DNA of 48,067 nt from Reyranella sp. (GTDB taxonomy: Bacteria; Pseudomonadota; Alphaproteobacteria; Reyranellales; Reyranellaceae). Under the pieces are notes generated by a model that made no database searches, had not been told where the DNA came from, and saw nothing but the letters and a program-made list of their open reading frames with translations. Both the position numbers and the translations under genes were made by a program. Location of the stretch: positions 4,648 through 52,714 of the forward strand of contig JAQSDW010000008.1 in the NCBI GenBank assembly GCA_029946105.1. The letters are read 5' to 3'. Each line of letters starts with the position of its first letter. Position 1 is the stretch's first letter. Below, one piece after another: positions 31,717 through 40,203 of this stretch.

Positions 31717-33420
31717 GTGTACGATTACATCATTGTGGGTGGCGGCTCGGCCGGCTCGGTCATGGCCCATCGGCTCTCGGCCCGGAGCGCCAACAAGGTC
31801 CTGCTGTGCGAGGCAGGCCAGGACACGCCGCCGGGCAAGGAGCCACCGGAGATCGCCGACAGCTATTCCGGCACCGCCTACTTCGACCCGCGTTTCCACT
31901 GGACCGAACTGAAGGTCCACACCCAGGTCGTCAGCCACAACAACCCGCAGGAGAACCGCCCGCCGTTGCGCAAGTACGAGCAGGCCCGCGTGCTGGGCGG
32001 CGGCTCCTCGATCAACGGCCAAATGGCCAACCGTGGCGCGCCCACCGACTACGACGAATGGCAGGCCCGCGGTGCCGCCGGCTGGGGCTGGAACGACGTG
32101 CTGCCCTACTTCAAGAAGGTCGAGCGCGACCTCGATTTCGACGGCCCGCTGCACGGCAAGGAAGGACGCATTCCGGTGCGCCGCATTCCGCGCGAGCACT
32201 GGAGCGGTCACGCCCAGGCCGTCGGCAAGGCGTTCGAGGAGAAGGGCTTCAAGTTCCTGCCCGACCAGAACGGCGAGTTCGTCGAAGGCTTTTTCCCCGT
32301 CACCCATTCCAACGCCAACGAGCGGCGGGTGTCGGCGGCGATGGGCTATCTAGACGTTGAGACGCGCAAGCGGTCCAACCTCACGATCTCGACCGACACC
32401 CAGGTCATGTCCCTGCTGTTCGAGGGCACGCGCTGCGTCGGCGTGACAGCGATGATCGGCGGCAAGGAGCAGGAGTTCCGCGGCCGCGAGATCATCCTGT
32501 CGAGCGGCGCCATCCACTCGCCGGCCCATTTGATGCGTGCCGGCATCGGGCCGGTGGGTCAGCTCACCGATTTAGGCATTCCGGTTCTCTCGGCGCTGCC
32601 TGGCGTCGGCCAGCGGTTGATGGACCATCCCTCGATTGCGCTTTCTTCGTTCATCAAGCGCAGCGCGCGTCTCCGGGAGCATACGCGCCGCCACATCCAT
32701 GTCGGCCTGCGCTATTCCTCGAACTTGCCGGGCGTGCCCAAGGGCGACATGTTCGTGGCCGTGGCCAGCAAGTCGGCCTGGCACGCGGTAGGAGAGCAGA
32801 TCGGGTCGTTGCTGACCTTCATCAACAAGACCTACTCCGAGACCGGTCAGGTCAAGCTCGCCACGCGCGACTGGTGGAACGAGCCGATCGTCGAGTTCAA
32901 CCTGCTCTCGGACAAGCGCGACCTCGACCGGTTGATGAGCGGCTTCAAGCTGATGGCCGCGGTGCAGATGACCGACGCGCTCAGGAAGGTGACGGATGTC
33001 CCCTTCCCGGCCTCGTATAGCGACAAGGTCCGCGAGATCGGCGTGGTCAACACCAAGAACAAGTGGCTGACGAAGGCAGTAGCCACCCTGCTCGACGGCC
33101 CGACGGCGCTCCGGCGCTACATGATCGACAATTTCGTGGTCGAAGGCTTCACCTTCGACCAGGTGATGACCGACGACGAGGCGCTGGAAGCCTTCGTGCG
33201 AAAAGCCGCGATCGGCGTCTGGCATGCGTCCTGTACCTGCCGCATGGGCCGCGACGACGATCCAATGGCTGTGGTCGACACGCAGGGCCGCGTACGGGGC
33301 GTCCAGGGTCTGCGCGTCGTCGATGCCTCGGTGTTCCCCGTGGTGCCCTGCGCCAACACCAACTTCCCGACGCTGATGACGGCCGAGAAAATCTCGGAAG
33401 CCGTTCTCGCCGGTTCCTGA
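31717..33420 (+). CDS. GMC family FAD-dependent oxidoreductase
   Basis: 567 aa. FAD-binding DYIIVGGGSAGSVMAHRLSA is at the N-terminus, with the second GMC signature ARVLGGGSSINGQMANRG and the third LSSGAIHSPAHLMRAGIG. The catalytic pair is His503 (GVWHASCTCRMG) and Asn547 or Asn549 in PCANTNFPTLMTAEK. The enzyme oxidises an alcohol (choline dehydrogenase-like class), passing electrons to oxygen or a quinone/cytochrome. Start GTG 31717 follows CAGGGGAAA. It opens a four-gene cassette with a beta-propeller, a MetE-like protein and a D-2-hydroxyacid dehydrogenase. Substrate unknown. Confidence 0.93.
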   Translation: MYDYIIVGGGSAGSVMAHRLSARSANKVLLCEAGQDTPPGKEPPEIADSYSGTAYFDPRFHWTELKVHTQVVSHNNPQENRPPLRKYEQARVLGGGSSINGQMANRGAPTDYDEWQARGAAGWGWNDVLPYFKKVERDLDFDGPLHGKEGRIPVRRIPREHWSGHAQAVGKAFEEKGFKFLPDQNGEFVEGFFPVTHSNANERRVSAAMGYLDVETRKRSNLTISTDTQVMSLLFEGTRCVGVTAMIGGKEQEFRGREIILSSGAIHSPAHLMRAGIGPVGQLTDLGIPVLSALPGVGQRLMDHPSIALSSFIKRSARLREHTRRHIHVGLRYSSNLPGVPKGDMFVAVASKSAWHAVGEQIGSLLTFINKTYSETGQVKLATRDWWNEPIVEFNLLSDKRDLDRLMSGFKLMAAVQMTDALRKVTDVPFPASYSDKVREIGVVNTKNKWLTKAVATLLDGPTALRRYMIDNFVVEGFTFDQVMTDDEALEAFVRKAAIGVWHASCTCRMGRDDDPMAVVDTQGRVRGVQGLRVVDASVFPVVPCANTNFPTLMTAEKISEAVLAGS

Positions 33421-33431
33421 AGGAGCAACGC

Positions 33432-34397
33432 ATGTCGGTCGTTCTGGGCAGCGGCGAGCATCGCTATCGCGTGGTCGAGAACTGGGCAAAATTGCCCGAT
33501 GGCTGGGAGTTCCGCGATGTCGCGGCCGTGGCCGTCGACAGCAAGGACCGCGTCTATGTCTTCAACCGTGGCGAACATCCGATGATGGTGTTCGACCGCG
33601 ACGGCAACTTCCTGCGCTCCTGGGGCGAAGGCCTGTTCAGCCGCGCCCACGGCATCCATATCGACAGCGACGACACGCTCTATTGCACCGACGACGGCGA
33701 CCATACCGTTCGCAAGATCACCACCGACGGCAAGGTGCTGCTGACCATCGGCGTGCCCAACGAGCCCGCCCCCTTCCTGAGCGGCAAGCCCTTCAACCGC
33801 TGCACCCATACGGCGCTGTCGCCCAAGGGCGATATCTACGTCTCCGACGGCTACGGCAATTCCCGCGTCCACAAGTACGCACCCGATGGCCGCCATCTGA
33901 TGTGCTGGGGCACGACCGGCACCGATCCCGGCGAGTTCAACATCGTGCACAATATCGTCAGCGATGCCGACGGCTGGGTCTATGTCGCCGACCGTGAGAA
34001 CCATCGCGTCCAGGTCTTCGACGGCAACGGCAAGTATGAGGCGCAGTGGAACAACATGCACAGGCCTTGCGCGCTCTACTGCTGCGGCGGCGCCAAGAAC
34101 CCGACGTTCATCATCGGCGAGCTCGGGCCCGGCATGCCGGTCAACACCCATCACACGAATATCGGACCGCGCCTCAGCATCGTCGACCAAAAGGGCAAGG
34201 TGATCGCGCGCCTGGGCGGCGAGCACGGCCCCGGCCAGGAAACCGGCCGCTTCCTGTCACCGCACGGCCTCGCAGTAGATTCCAAGGGCGACATCTACGT
34301 CGGCGAAGTGAGCTACACCAACTGGCCGAGCACCCACCCCGGCATCCCGGTGCCGAAATACCTGCGCTCGCTGCAGAAGCTGGAAAAAGTCTTGTGA
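33432..34397 (+). CDS. NHL-repeat six-bladed beta-propeller protein
   Basis: 321 aa made almost wholly of NHL repeats. Blades are visible as FRDVAAVAVDSKDRVYVFNR, then SRAHGIHIDSDDTLYCTDDG, HTALSPKGDIYVSDGYGNSR, and SPHGLAVDSKGDIYVGEVSY. No signal peptide is seen, so it should be cytoplasmic. Similar proteins occur near oxidoreductases as lactonases, peptidyl-alpha-hydroxyglycine lyase-like enzymes or gluconolactonase-like hydrolases. One Cys-Cys pair (YCCGG) is unusual. Start ATG 33432, 11 bp after the GMC gene; its stop overlaps the next ATG by one base. Confidence 0.85.
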   Translation: MSVVLGSGEHRYRVVENWAKLPDGWEFRDVAAVAVDSKDRVYVFNRGEHPMMVFDRDGNFLRSWGEGLFSRAHGIHIDSDDTLYCTDDGDHTVRKITTDGKVLLTIGVPNEPAPFLSGKPFNRCTHTALSPKGDIYVSDGYGNSRVHKYAPDGRHLMCWGTTGTDPGEFNIVHNIVSDADGWVYVADRENHRVQVFDGNGKYEAQWNNMHRPCALYCCGGAKNPTFIIGELGPGMPVNTHHTNIGPRLSIVDQKGKVIARLGGEHGPGQETGRFLSPHGLAVDSKGDIYVGEVSYTNWPSTHPGIPVPKYLRSLQKLEKVL

Positions 34398-35440
34398 TGG
34401 ACCGCGCCGACCGTCTCCATCTGATCGGCTCGATCCCGCTCGACAATAGCGAGCAGGTCTTCCGCGCGCTCGCGACGGAGCTCGGCCCGTTTCTCAGCCG
34501 CATGCCTGACGGCGAGACCGGCGAACGCTCGCGCTGGGTCTATTTCCAGCGTCAGATGCTGCTCGACCATCCGGCCATGGAGATCGACCCCACGGTGCCG
34601 CCCTACAAGTTCATTCAATGGGACGGCAAGGTGGTGCGCGAAGTCGAGCAGGTGCGCTTCAAGCCGGGTGTCGACCCTGCGACGGTGGTGTTCGAGACCG
34701 GCTACGACAAGGCGGCCCTCGCCTCATGGGAAACCTTCCAGCGGCTGCGTTCAGCCGGCGCTATTCAAAAGCACATGCGCTTCCAGGTCTGCCTGCCGAC
34801 ACCGCAGGCCAGCGGCTACCTCTATGTGAGCGGACCGGCGCGCGAGACCTACTTCGGCGTCTACGAGCGCGCCCTGAAGATGGCGCTGGCCAACATCGTG
34901 AAGACGATCCCTGCCAGCGATCTTTCGATCCAGTGGGACGTCTGCCAGGAGGTCCTGGCTTTCGAGAATTATTTCAAGGATCGATCGGCGCACTACAAGA
35001 CGCAGATATTCGAGATGCTCGGTCGACTGGGCGATGCCGTGCCTGCGGATGTCGAGATGGGCTATCACCTTTGCTATGGCTCGCCGCGTGACGAGCATCT
35101 GGTACAGCCCAAGGATGCCGCCATCCTGGTCGAGATGATGAATGGCATTGCCGCCACCACCAAGCGGCGCATCGACTTTCTGCATATTCCCGTTCCCAAG
35201 GGTCGCACGGATGAGGCCTACTACGCTCCGCTCAAGGGTTGGAAGAAACCCGAGGGCACAAGCCTCTACCTCGGACTGCTGCACTACGACGACGAGGCCG
35301 GCGACAAGGCCCGTGTCGCCGTAGCGCGGCGGTTCGCGGACGATTTCGGCCTGTCGGCCGAATGCGGCTGGGGCCGCACCGAGCCCGGGCGGCTGCCCGG
35401 GCTTCTGAAATCTCATCGTGTTGCTGCGGAGGCACTCTAA
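34397..35440 (+). CDS. Divergent MetE-like (methionine synthase/UROD superfamily) protein
   Basis: 347 aa. The barrel has a MetE-like zinc site: His224 and Cys226 (GYHLCYGSPRDE), and Cys323 (SAECGWGRTEP). The third ligand is not where MetE has Glu; the same region reads IDFLHIPVP. N-terminal HLIGSIPLDNSEQVFR and MPDGETGERSRWV recall the methyl-donor half. It is only distantly similar to the MetE-like protein at 27626-28660. Start ATG 34397 shares one base with the previous stop (TGATG) and its stop shares one with the next start (TAATG). Probably moves a methyl or similar group between small molecules; the role is inferred from fold and neighbours. Confidence 0.75.
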   Translation: MDRADRLHLIGSIPLDNSEQVFRALATELGPFLSRMPDGETGERSRWVYFQRQMLLDHPAMEIDPTVPPYKFIQWDGKVVREVEQVRFKPGVDPATVVFETGYDKAALASWETFQRLRSAGAIQKHMRFQVCLPTPQASGYLYVSGPARETYFGVYERALKMALANIVKTIPASDLSIQWDVCQEVLAFENYFKDRSAHYKTQIFEMLGRLGDAVPADVEMGYHLCYGSPRDEHLVQPKDAAILVEMMNGIAATTKRRIDFLHIPVPKGRTDEAYYAPLKGWKKPEGTSLYLGLLHYDDEAGDKARVAVARRFADDFGLSAECGWGRTEPGRLPGLLKSHRVAAEAL

Positions 35441-36399
35441 TGGTTGAACGCGTACTCGTGGTAGGACCCAAGGACACCATCTCCATGGTCGACGACCTCG
35501 CGCCCAAGGGCTTCGAGATCGTGAAGGCGCTTCACAACTCGCCGGAGATGAAGGCAGCCCTGCCGGGCACCGACTACTTCGTGGGCTTCGTGCAGCAGTA
35601 CGTCACGCCGCAGCTCTTCAAGGACGCGCCCAAGCTGAAGCTGATCCAGCTGCTGAGCGCAGGCTACGACCGCGCCGATCTCGACGCGGCGCGCAAGAGC
35701 AAGATCCCGTTGTGCAACAACGGCGGCGCCAACTCGGTCGCAGTGTCCGAGCATGCGTTGCTGCTGATGCTGTCGGTGTCGCGACGGTTGATCACCCAGC
35801 ACATCAACGTGACGGCCGGCCGCTGGCACGGCAACTCGCCGCCGACCGTCCACGAGGTCCGCAACAAGGTGCTGGGCATCGTTGGCCTCGGCACGATCGG
35901 CAAGAAGGTCGCCCGCCTGGCGCTCGCCTTCGGCATGACCGTGCACTACTACGACATCGCTCGCCTCAAGGAAGAGGAAGAGGATGCGCTCGGCGTGCGC
36001 TTCCGCCTGCTGCCCGAGATCCTGCGCCACTCCGATATCCTGTCGCTGCATGTGCCACTGAACAGTTCGACGCAGCACATGATCGGCGCGGGCGAGCTCG
36101 CCATGATGAAGAAGTCGGCGATCATCGTGAACACCTCGCGCGGCCCGGTGATCGACGAGAAGGCGATGACGGCGGCACTGAGCGCCGGCAATCTGTTCGG
36201 TGCCGGCCTCGACGTGTTCGACGAAGAGCCGACGCCGCCCGACAATCCTCTGCTCAAGCTCGACAACGTGATCCTGACGGCGCATCTCGCCGGCCCGACC
36301 TGGGAGAGCAACGTCACCCGCCTGCGCAATGGCTTCGACAACGTCCAGCGTGTGGCGCGCGGCGAGCCGGCGCTCTGGGTGGTTCCCGAACTTCTCTAG
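35440..36399 (+). CDS. D-2-hydroxyacid dehydrogenase (NAD-dependent)
   Basis: 319 aa. Rossmann motif LGIVGLGTIGKKVARLALAFG, then the Asp of YYDIAR for NAD. Catalytic Arg234 (NTSRGPVID), Glu263 (FDEEPTPPDNPLL) and His282 (ILTAHLAGPT) are at standard places. It reduces a 2-keto acid or oxidises a D-2-hydroxyacid, such as formate/phosphoglycerate dehydrogenase-like substrates. Start ATG 35440 overlaps the upstream stop (TAATG). Last gene of the GMC cassette; it could reduce or oxidise the keto acid produced there. Confidence 0.93.
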   Translation: MVERVLVVGPKDTISMVDDLAPKGFEIVKALHNSPEMKAALPGTDYFVGFVQQYVTPQLFKDAPKLKLIQLLSAGYDRADLDAARKSKIPLCNNGGANSVAVSEHALLLMLSVSRRLITQHINVTAGRWHGNSPPTVHEVRNKVLGIVGLGTIGKKVARLALAFGMTVHYYDIARLKEEEEDALGVRFRLLPEILRHSDILSLHVPLNSSTQHMIGAGELAMMKKSAIIVNTSRGPVIDEKAMTAALSAGNLFGAGLDVFDEEPTPPDNPLLKLDNVILTAHLAGPTWESNVTRLRNGFDNVQRVARGEPALWVVPELL

Positions 36400-36810
36400 A
36401 CCGCCTCGCCGAGCCGACACGATGATGGGTTACCCCCCTCTCAGCTCGCTTCGTTCCTCGGCCTGAGCTTCGGCTTCCCGCACGCCGGTAAGCCAATAAC
36501 CACGGGCTTTTCGCCCGCTTCCGCGAGACACCAAAACGTATCGTATGTTGTCTCCGAAGTTGTCCCGGATTCCGGGATAAGCTCGCTCCCACAAGCTATT
36601 CTGGCATCTCGCCGTTTCTTCTGTTGCACGGAACCCGGCGCGACCTGTTTCCCAGGCGTCGTTAAGTGTCTGTTCCGGCGTCGTTATTCGGCGCGCGGTT
36701 GAGACGGGGTTGTTCTTGGAACTGTCCACGGGTGAGGACCCGCGGCGGCTGCACCAGAGGCCTTTTGGCCGGACCCGCGGGCGTGCCGCGGGCAGGTCGT
36801 GCCGAACATG
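36400..36810. other. No recognisable gene
   Basis: A GC-rich stretch behind the dehydrogenase. A GTG-started frame of 99 codons on the minus strand (36430-36729) has no known domain and no ribosome-binding site worth noting. Near 36736-36780 ggacccgcgg occurs twice as a direct repeat around ggccttttggcc, which could fold. I see no tRNA, riboswitch or intact mobile element here. Confidence 0.5.
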
Positions 36811-36840
36811 AAAAAGGCCGGCGCGGTTTTCGCGTCAGCC
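36811..36840 (-). terminator. Intrinsic terminator on the minus strand
   Basis: Reading the minus strand, GGCTGACGCG-AAAAC-CGCGCCGGCC folds as a 10-bp stem with one G-T wobble and one mismatch, and TTTTT follows. A minus-strand open frame ends just before it with GSGMIHL and a TAG at 36840-36842, so something transcribed leftward ends here, although no protein family is recognised in it. Confidence 0.65.
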
Positions 36841-36956
36841 TATAGATGAATCATACCAGAACCTGCTGAACCTGCACTACACGATTGCGCGAGCATGTGC
36901 TGGCAGTGCAAGCATCTGGTTTCCTCAGGATTGTAGATCCTTCCCCATGCCGTGAC

Positions 36957-37155
36957 CGTGAAGCACGACTTTCCCGCCAGACCATTCAGGAATACATCGC
37001 GCTGGCCAAGGCCAAGCCCGCTACCGTCAGCTACGGCACGCCGCCGCGGCAGAAATGGGACATCTCGCCGGCGAAGCACTGAAAAGCCAGCCGGCATCAA
37101 GCCGATCCACATCCCGTATCGCGGCGGTGCCGAGGCCGGTATCAAGCTCAATTGA
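36957..37155 (+). pseudogene. Central fragment of a Bug/TctC receptor, frameshifted
   Basis: Three plus-strand frames together give the middle of a Bug receptor: IQEYIALAKAKPATVSYGTPP, then GHLAGEALKSQPA, then AGIKPIHIPYRGGAEAGIKL. These match the family order (ELIALAKAKPGTVSYGTPG, HLAGELLK, GI..VHIPYRGGAPA). The signal peptide, N-terminal lobe and C-terminus are missing, so this is a relic of a deleted gene. The minus-strand frame across it is its shadow. Confidence 0.75.
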
Positions 37156-37327
37156 GCATCGCCTGACCATGCTGGAGGCATTTCAACGCTTGCACTGCCT
37201 CAATTTGTGCAATGCAGCATTGTTCCTTGTCTTGCCATATTTGACGCCTAAATACCTTGTGTGCGTCGCAGCATAGCGAGGCGCAGGGAGAGACGCCCTC
37301 TATCCGCGCCGTTGCGCAGAGGAAGCC

Positions 37328-37732
37328 ATGCCCGACTCCGGTTACGTGATGGAAGACTCGCAGGAACCGCGCGGCGAGCTTGCCTCGCGCGTGTTGGCCA
37401 TGCCGACCGACACCAATCCGAAGGGCGATATCTTCGGCGGCCGGATCATGTCCCTGATGGACATGGCGGGGAAGATGTCGGCAACCACGGTCGCAAACGG
37501 CCGAGTGGTCACCGTGGCGGTGGACCGCATCGTGTTTCGCGAACCCGTGAAGGTGGGCGACGTCGTGTGCTGCTACACCCAGACGCTGCGCATCGGTCGT
37601 TCATCGGTGACGCTGTCGATCGAGGTCTGGGCGATGCGCCAGGGCCAGGGTGACCGCATCAAGGTGACCGACGCCGTCTTCACCTTTGTCGCGGTCGACG
37701 ACGATGGTCGCCCGAGACCCATCGCTGTCTAG
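37328..37732 (+). CDS. Acyl-CoA thioesterase (YciA-like hotdog)
   Basis: 134 aa single hotdog domain. The active-site segment TDTNPKGDIFGGRIMSLMDMAG holds the conserved Asn, Gly-Gly and Asp of the YciA/acyl-CoA hydrolase type. It continues with VVTVAVDRIVFREPVKVGDVV and ends TDAVFTFVAVDDDGRPRPI. It hydrolyses acyl-CoA to acid and CoA in the cytoplasm. Start ATG 37328 follows AGGAAGCC. It converges with the MFS gene, their stop codons overlapping by 3 bp. Confidence 0.92.
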   Translation: MPDSGYVMEDSQEPRGELASRVLAMPTDTNPKGDIFGGRIMSLMDMAGKMSATTVANGRVVTVAVDRIVFREPVKVGDVVCCYTQTLRIGRSSVTLSIEVWAMRQGQGDRIKVTDAVFTFVAVDDDGRPRPIAV

Positions 37733-38982
37733 GCGGTCTCCAGCGACGCCTTATAAGTCTCCTTGAAGGCGAGGAGCGCCGCGAAGGAGATCGCCGCAGC
37801 GGCCATGATCATGAAGGCCGGGCTGTAGTCGTTGCCCGTCCGATTGACCAGCCATGTCGCCACCAGCGGGCTGAGGCCGCCCACCACGCCCAGCGTGACG
37901 TTGTAGCCGAGCGCGATCGCCGTGCAGCGCACCGCCACGGGGGCGGCTTCGACCATGATGGCGGGCTGCGTGCCGACAAAGGTACCGACGGCCAACACGA
38001 AGCCGAGCTGTCCGAGGAGCGCGACCGCGGGATCGACATGGTGCATCAGCCAGAAGAAAGGCACCGCACCGACAATTCCCAGCACGGTGGCGCCCAACAT
38101 CACCGGCTTGCGGCCGAAGCGGTCTGCCGCCCAGCCCATTGCGATCATGAGCGGCAACAGCAGCGCCATGCTGATGGTGTTGATGCCGAGGGCACGGGCC
38201 GGCGCCATGCCGTCGACGAGTTGTAGCCAGCTCACGATGTAGACGAACATCAGATAGAAGCCGACGGAGTTGAATACGGAGAGCGCCGCCAGGCGCGCCA
38301 GTAGCGGGCCGTGGCTGCGCAGCGTCTCGACCAGGGGTGAGCGCCCATTGGCACGCGGCTTCACAGTTTCCTGAACATGACGCCGCAGGAGAAAGCCCGC
38401 GAGCCCGACCAGGAGGCCGACCAGAAATGGAATGCGCCAGCCCCAGGCCTCCAGCGCCTCCGGCGACATCGTCGAGGCCAGCAGCGTGCCGCTCGCCGAA
38501 CCGAGCAAGATACCACCGACCGCGCCGCAGCCGGCCATGGCGCCGATGATGCCACGCCGTCCCGGCGGTGCGCGCTCGACCATGAACACGATCGACGTCG
38601 TGTATTCGCCGCCCACCGACAGGCCCTGGATCATGCGCAGAAGCGTGAGCGCAATCGGCGCCGCCGCGCCCAGCACGTCGTAACCCGGCAAGGCGCCGAC
38701 AAGGAAGGTCGGGATTGCCATCGCCGCCACCGAGAAAGTGAGCGCCGCACGACGGCCGAACCGGTCGCCAATATAGCCGATCAACGCGCCACCCACCGGG
38801 CGCATGAGGAAGCCGACGGCGAAGATGCCGAACGCCGCCAGCACCTGCGCCACCGGATCCTCGCTCGGAAAGAATGCGCGGCCGATGGCGGCTGCGAAGT
38901 AGCCGTAGACGGCAAAATCATACCATTCGAGCACATTGCCGATGGCGCCGACCGCGATGGTCCGTCCTGTGCTGGTTGCCAT
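37729..38982 (-). CDS. MFS transporter, metabolite:H+ symporter (MHS) type
   Basis: 417 aa with 12 hydrophobic helices. The N-terminus AIGNVLEWYDFAVYGYFA and the TM2-3 loop GYIGDRFGRRAALTF are hallmarks of the MHS family (ProP, KgtP, ShiA), which import osmolytes, carboxylates or aromatic acids with protons. A second loop motif, WAADRFGRKPVMLG, marks the second half. The C-terminus lacks the long ProP coiled coil. Start ATG 38982 (MATSTGRT) is chosen because it begins the first helix correctly. Substrate unknown. Confidence 0.9.
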   Translation of the reverse strand: MATSTGRTIAVGAIGNVLEWYDFAVYGYFAAAIGRAFFPSEDPVAQVLAAFGIFAVGFLMRPVGGALIGYIGDRFGRRAALTFSVAAMAIPTFLVGALPGYDVLGAAAPIALTLLRMIQGLSVGGEYTTSIVFMVERAPPGRRGIIGAMAGCGAVGGILLGSASGTLLASTMSPEALEAWGWRIPFLVGLLVGLAGFLLRRHVQETVKPRANGRSPLVETLRSHGPLLARLAALSVFNSVGFYLMFVYIVSWLQLVDGMAPARALGINTISMALLLPLMIAMGWAADRFGRKPVMLGATVLGIVGAVPFFWLMHHVDPAVALLGQLGFVLAVGTFVGTQPAIMVEAAPVAVRCTAIALGYNVTLGVVGGLSPLVATWLVNRTGNDYSPAFMIMAAAAISFAALLAFKETYKASLETA

Positions 38983-38993
38983 TCCCGGACCTG

Positions 38994-39287
38994 TCACCTG
39001 ATGCCGCCAGGGCGTCGGCCGCCGAACAACCACCGCCAAATGGTGAGGCAGAGCCAAACGAAGATCACCGGTCCCAACATGACGGTGAAGAGCCGCACAG
39101 GGTCGACGAGCTGGAAGACCAGGCCGAATCCGTCCAGCCCCACAATATTGGGATCCTGTTGTGGACGTAAGACGACGAACCGCACCAGCCACGATGAGCT
39201 CGTGGGTTCCTCGGTCACCAGGAGCCAGGTGGCCGCGCCGATGCCGATGATCCACATAATAGACAGAACAGCCCCGACAGACCTCAT
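38994..39287 (-). CDS. Small inner-membrane protein, two helices
   Basis: 97 aa. One N-terminal hydrophobic helix (VGAVLSIMWIIGIGAATWLL), a soluble loop with EEPTSSSWLVRFVVLRPQQ, a second helix near residues 66-87 (RLFTVMLGPVIFVWLCLTIW) and a basic tail GGRRPGG. Start ATG 39287. It lies 11 bp before the MFS gene on the same strand, so it is probably co-transcribed. No family recognised. Confidence 0.7.
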   Translation of the reverse strand: MRSVGAVLSIMWIIGIGAATWLLVTEEPTSSSWLVRFVVLRPQQDPNIVGLDGFGLVFQLVDPVRLFTVMLGPVIFVWLCLTIWRWLFGGRRPGGIR

Positions 39288-39328
39288 TGCCCCCGCTTCC
39301 CCCCGTTGCGCGGGCCGAGGCTACCACA

Positions 39329-40117
39329 TCACCAGTGCGCGCCCAGGAACTCGTTCACGCACTCAGGAGAGGCCTTGGCATAGGTGCCGCGACGGCTGAC
39401 CGCTGTGCCGGTCAGCCGGTGAAGCGCCAGCGCCATCTCCGCCGTCTTGGCAACCGTCGCGATGCCGTTCAGTACGACCGCGCCATCGATGATGAAGGGA
39501 CATTCGCGAGTGAACAGCAGCATCGGCAGGCCGCCGGCCGGGATGACGACTTCCGCTCCCGCTGCGACCAGCGGCCGGACCTGCTCGGCGAACTCGGTCC
39601 GGACCCGGGCGTAGGCTGCCTCGTCGACGAAGGCGCTCATGAATCTAGCCAGAGCGGTACGGATCGCCCGTACGCCGGCCACGCGCGCTTCCAGGCCATG
39701 CGCCCTCACCTGCCGCTCGTGCCAATCGACGAAGACCGGATCTATGGTCACCAGCCCGAACCGGCGGCCCATGGTCAACGCCGCCAGCATGCTGGCCTCG
39801 CCCAGTCCGACGACCGGGATATCGACCGCGCCACGAATTTCCAGCAGGCCGGGCTCCTGGAAATGACCGATGACGAAAGCATCGTAGCCGGCCCGTTCGG
39901 CCTCCAGTGCCAGCCGGATCGTCTGCGCGGCGCAGCGAAACTCCGTCAGCGGGTGGAAGAAGCGGTCGGGCGGGTCGAGACCATGGACCTCGAAGCGAAC
40001 ACCCGGCCCGGCCACCCTGTCGAGTTCGGCTTGCAGGCGTGCGATGTAGGGCGCCTGCTCGATCGGATGAACGAAGCTCTGGTACCAGATTCGGGCGGGA
40101 CGAACTGGCTCAACCAT
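39329..40117 (-). CDS. Asp/Glu/hydantoin racemase-fold protein lacking both catalytic cysteines
   Basis: 262 aa. The fold follows hydantoin/aspartate racemases: RIWYQSFVHPIEQAPYIARL, then FVIGHFQEPGLLEIRGAVDIPVVGLGEASMLAALT, GRRFGLVTIDPVF, and EVVIPAGGLPMLLF. At the two places where racemases have Cys, this protein has His (IGHFQEP) and Ala-Gly (PAGG), so two-base racemisation through Cys is not possible. It may be a related lyase, isomerase or binding protein. Start ATG 40117 has GGGGGT seven bases upstream. It is divergent from MarC. Confidence 0.75.
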   Translation of the reverse strand: MVEPVRPARIWYQSFVHPIEQAPYIARLQAELDRVAGPGVRFEVHGLDPPDRFFHPLTEFRCAAQTIRLALEAERAGYDAFVIGHFQEPGLLEIRGAVDIPVVGLGEASMLAALTMGRRFGLVTIDPVFVDWHERQVRAHGLEARVAGVRAIRTALARFMSAFVDEAAYARVRTEFAEQVRPLVAAGAEVVIPAGGLPMLLFTRECPFIIDGAVVLNGIATVAKTAEMALALHRLTGTAVSRRGTYAKASPECVNEFLGAHW

Positions 40118-40203
40118 ATGACCCCCATGGCCGTCGACGTCTATTGCTGCTATCGGAATGTGACAGGAGTCGACCGAGCGAGCGATAGCGACGGAGCCTT
40201 GCC

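Noticed and set aside
36430-36729. 99-codon minus-strand frame
   Set aside because: No domain, no convincing ribosome-binding site and unusual composition; not enough to call a gene.
36721-36810. Possible tRNA or riboswitch in the GC-rich repeats
   Set aside because: No T-loop consensus or cloverleaf can be drawn, and no known riboswitch core is present.
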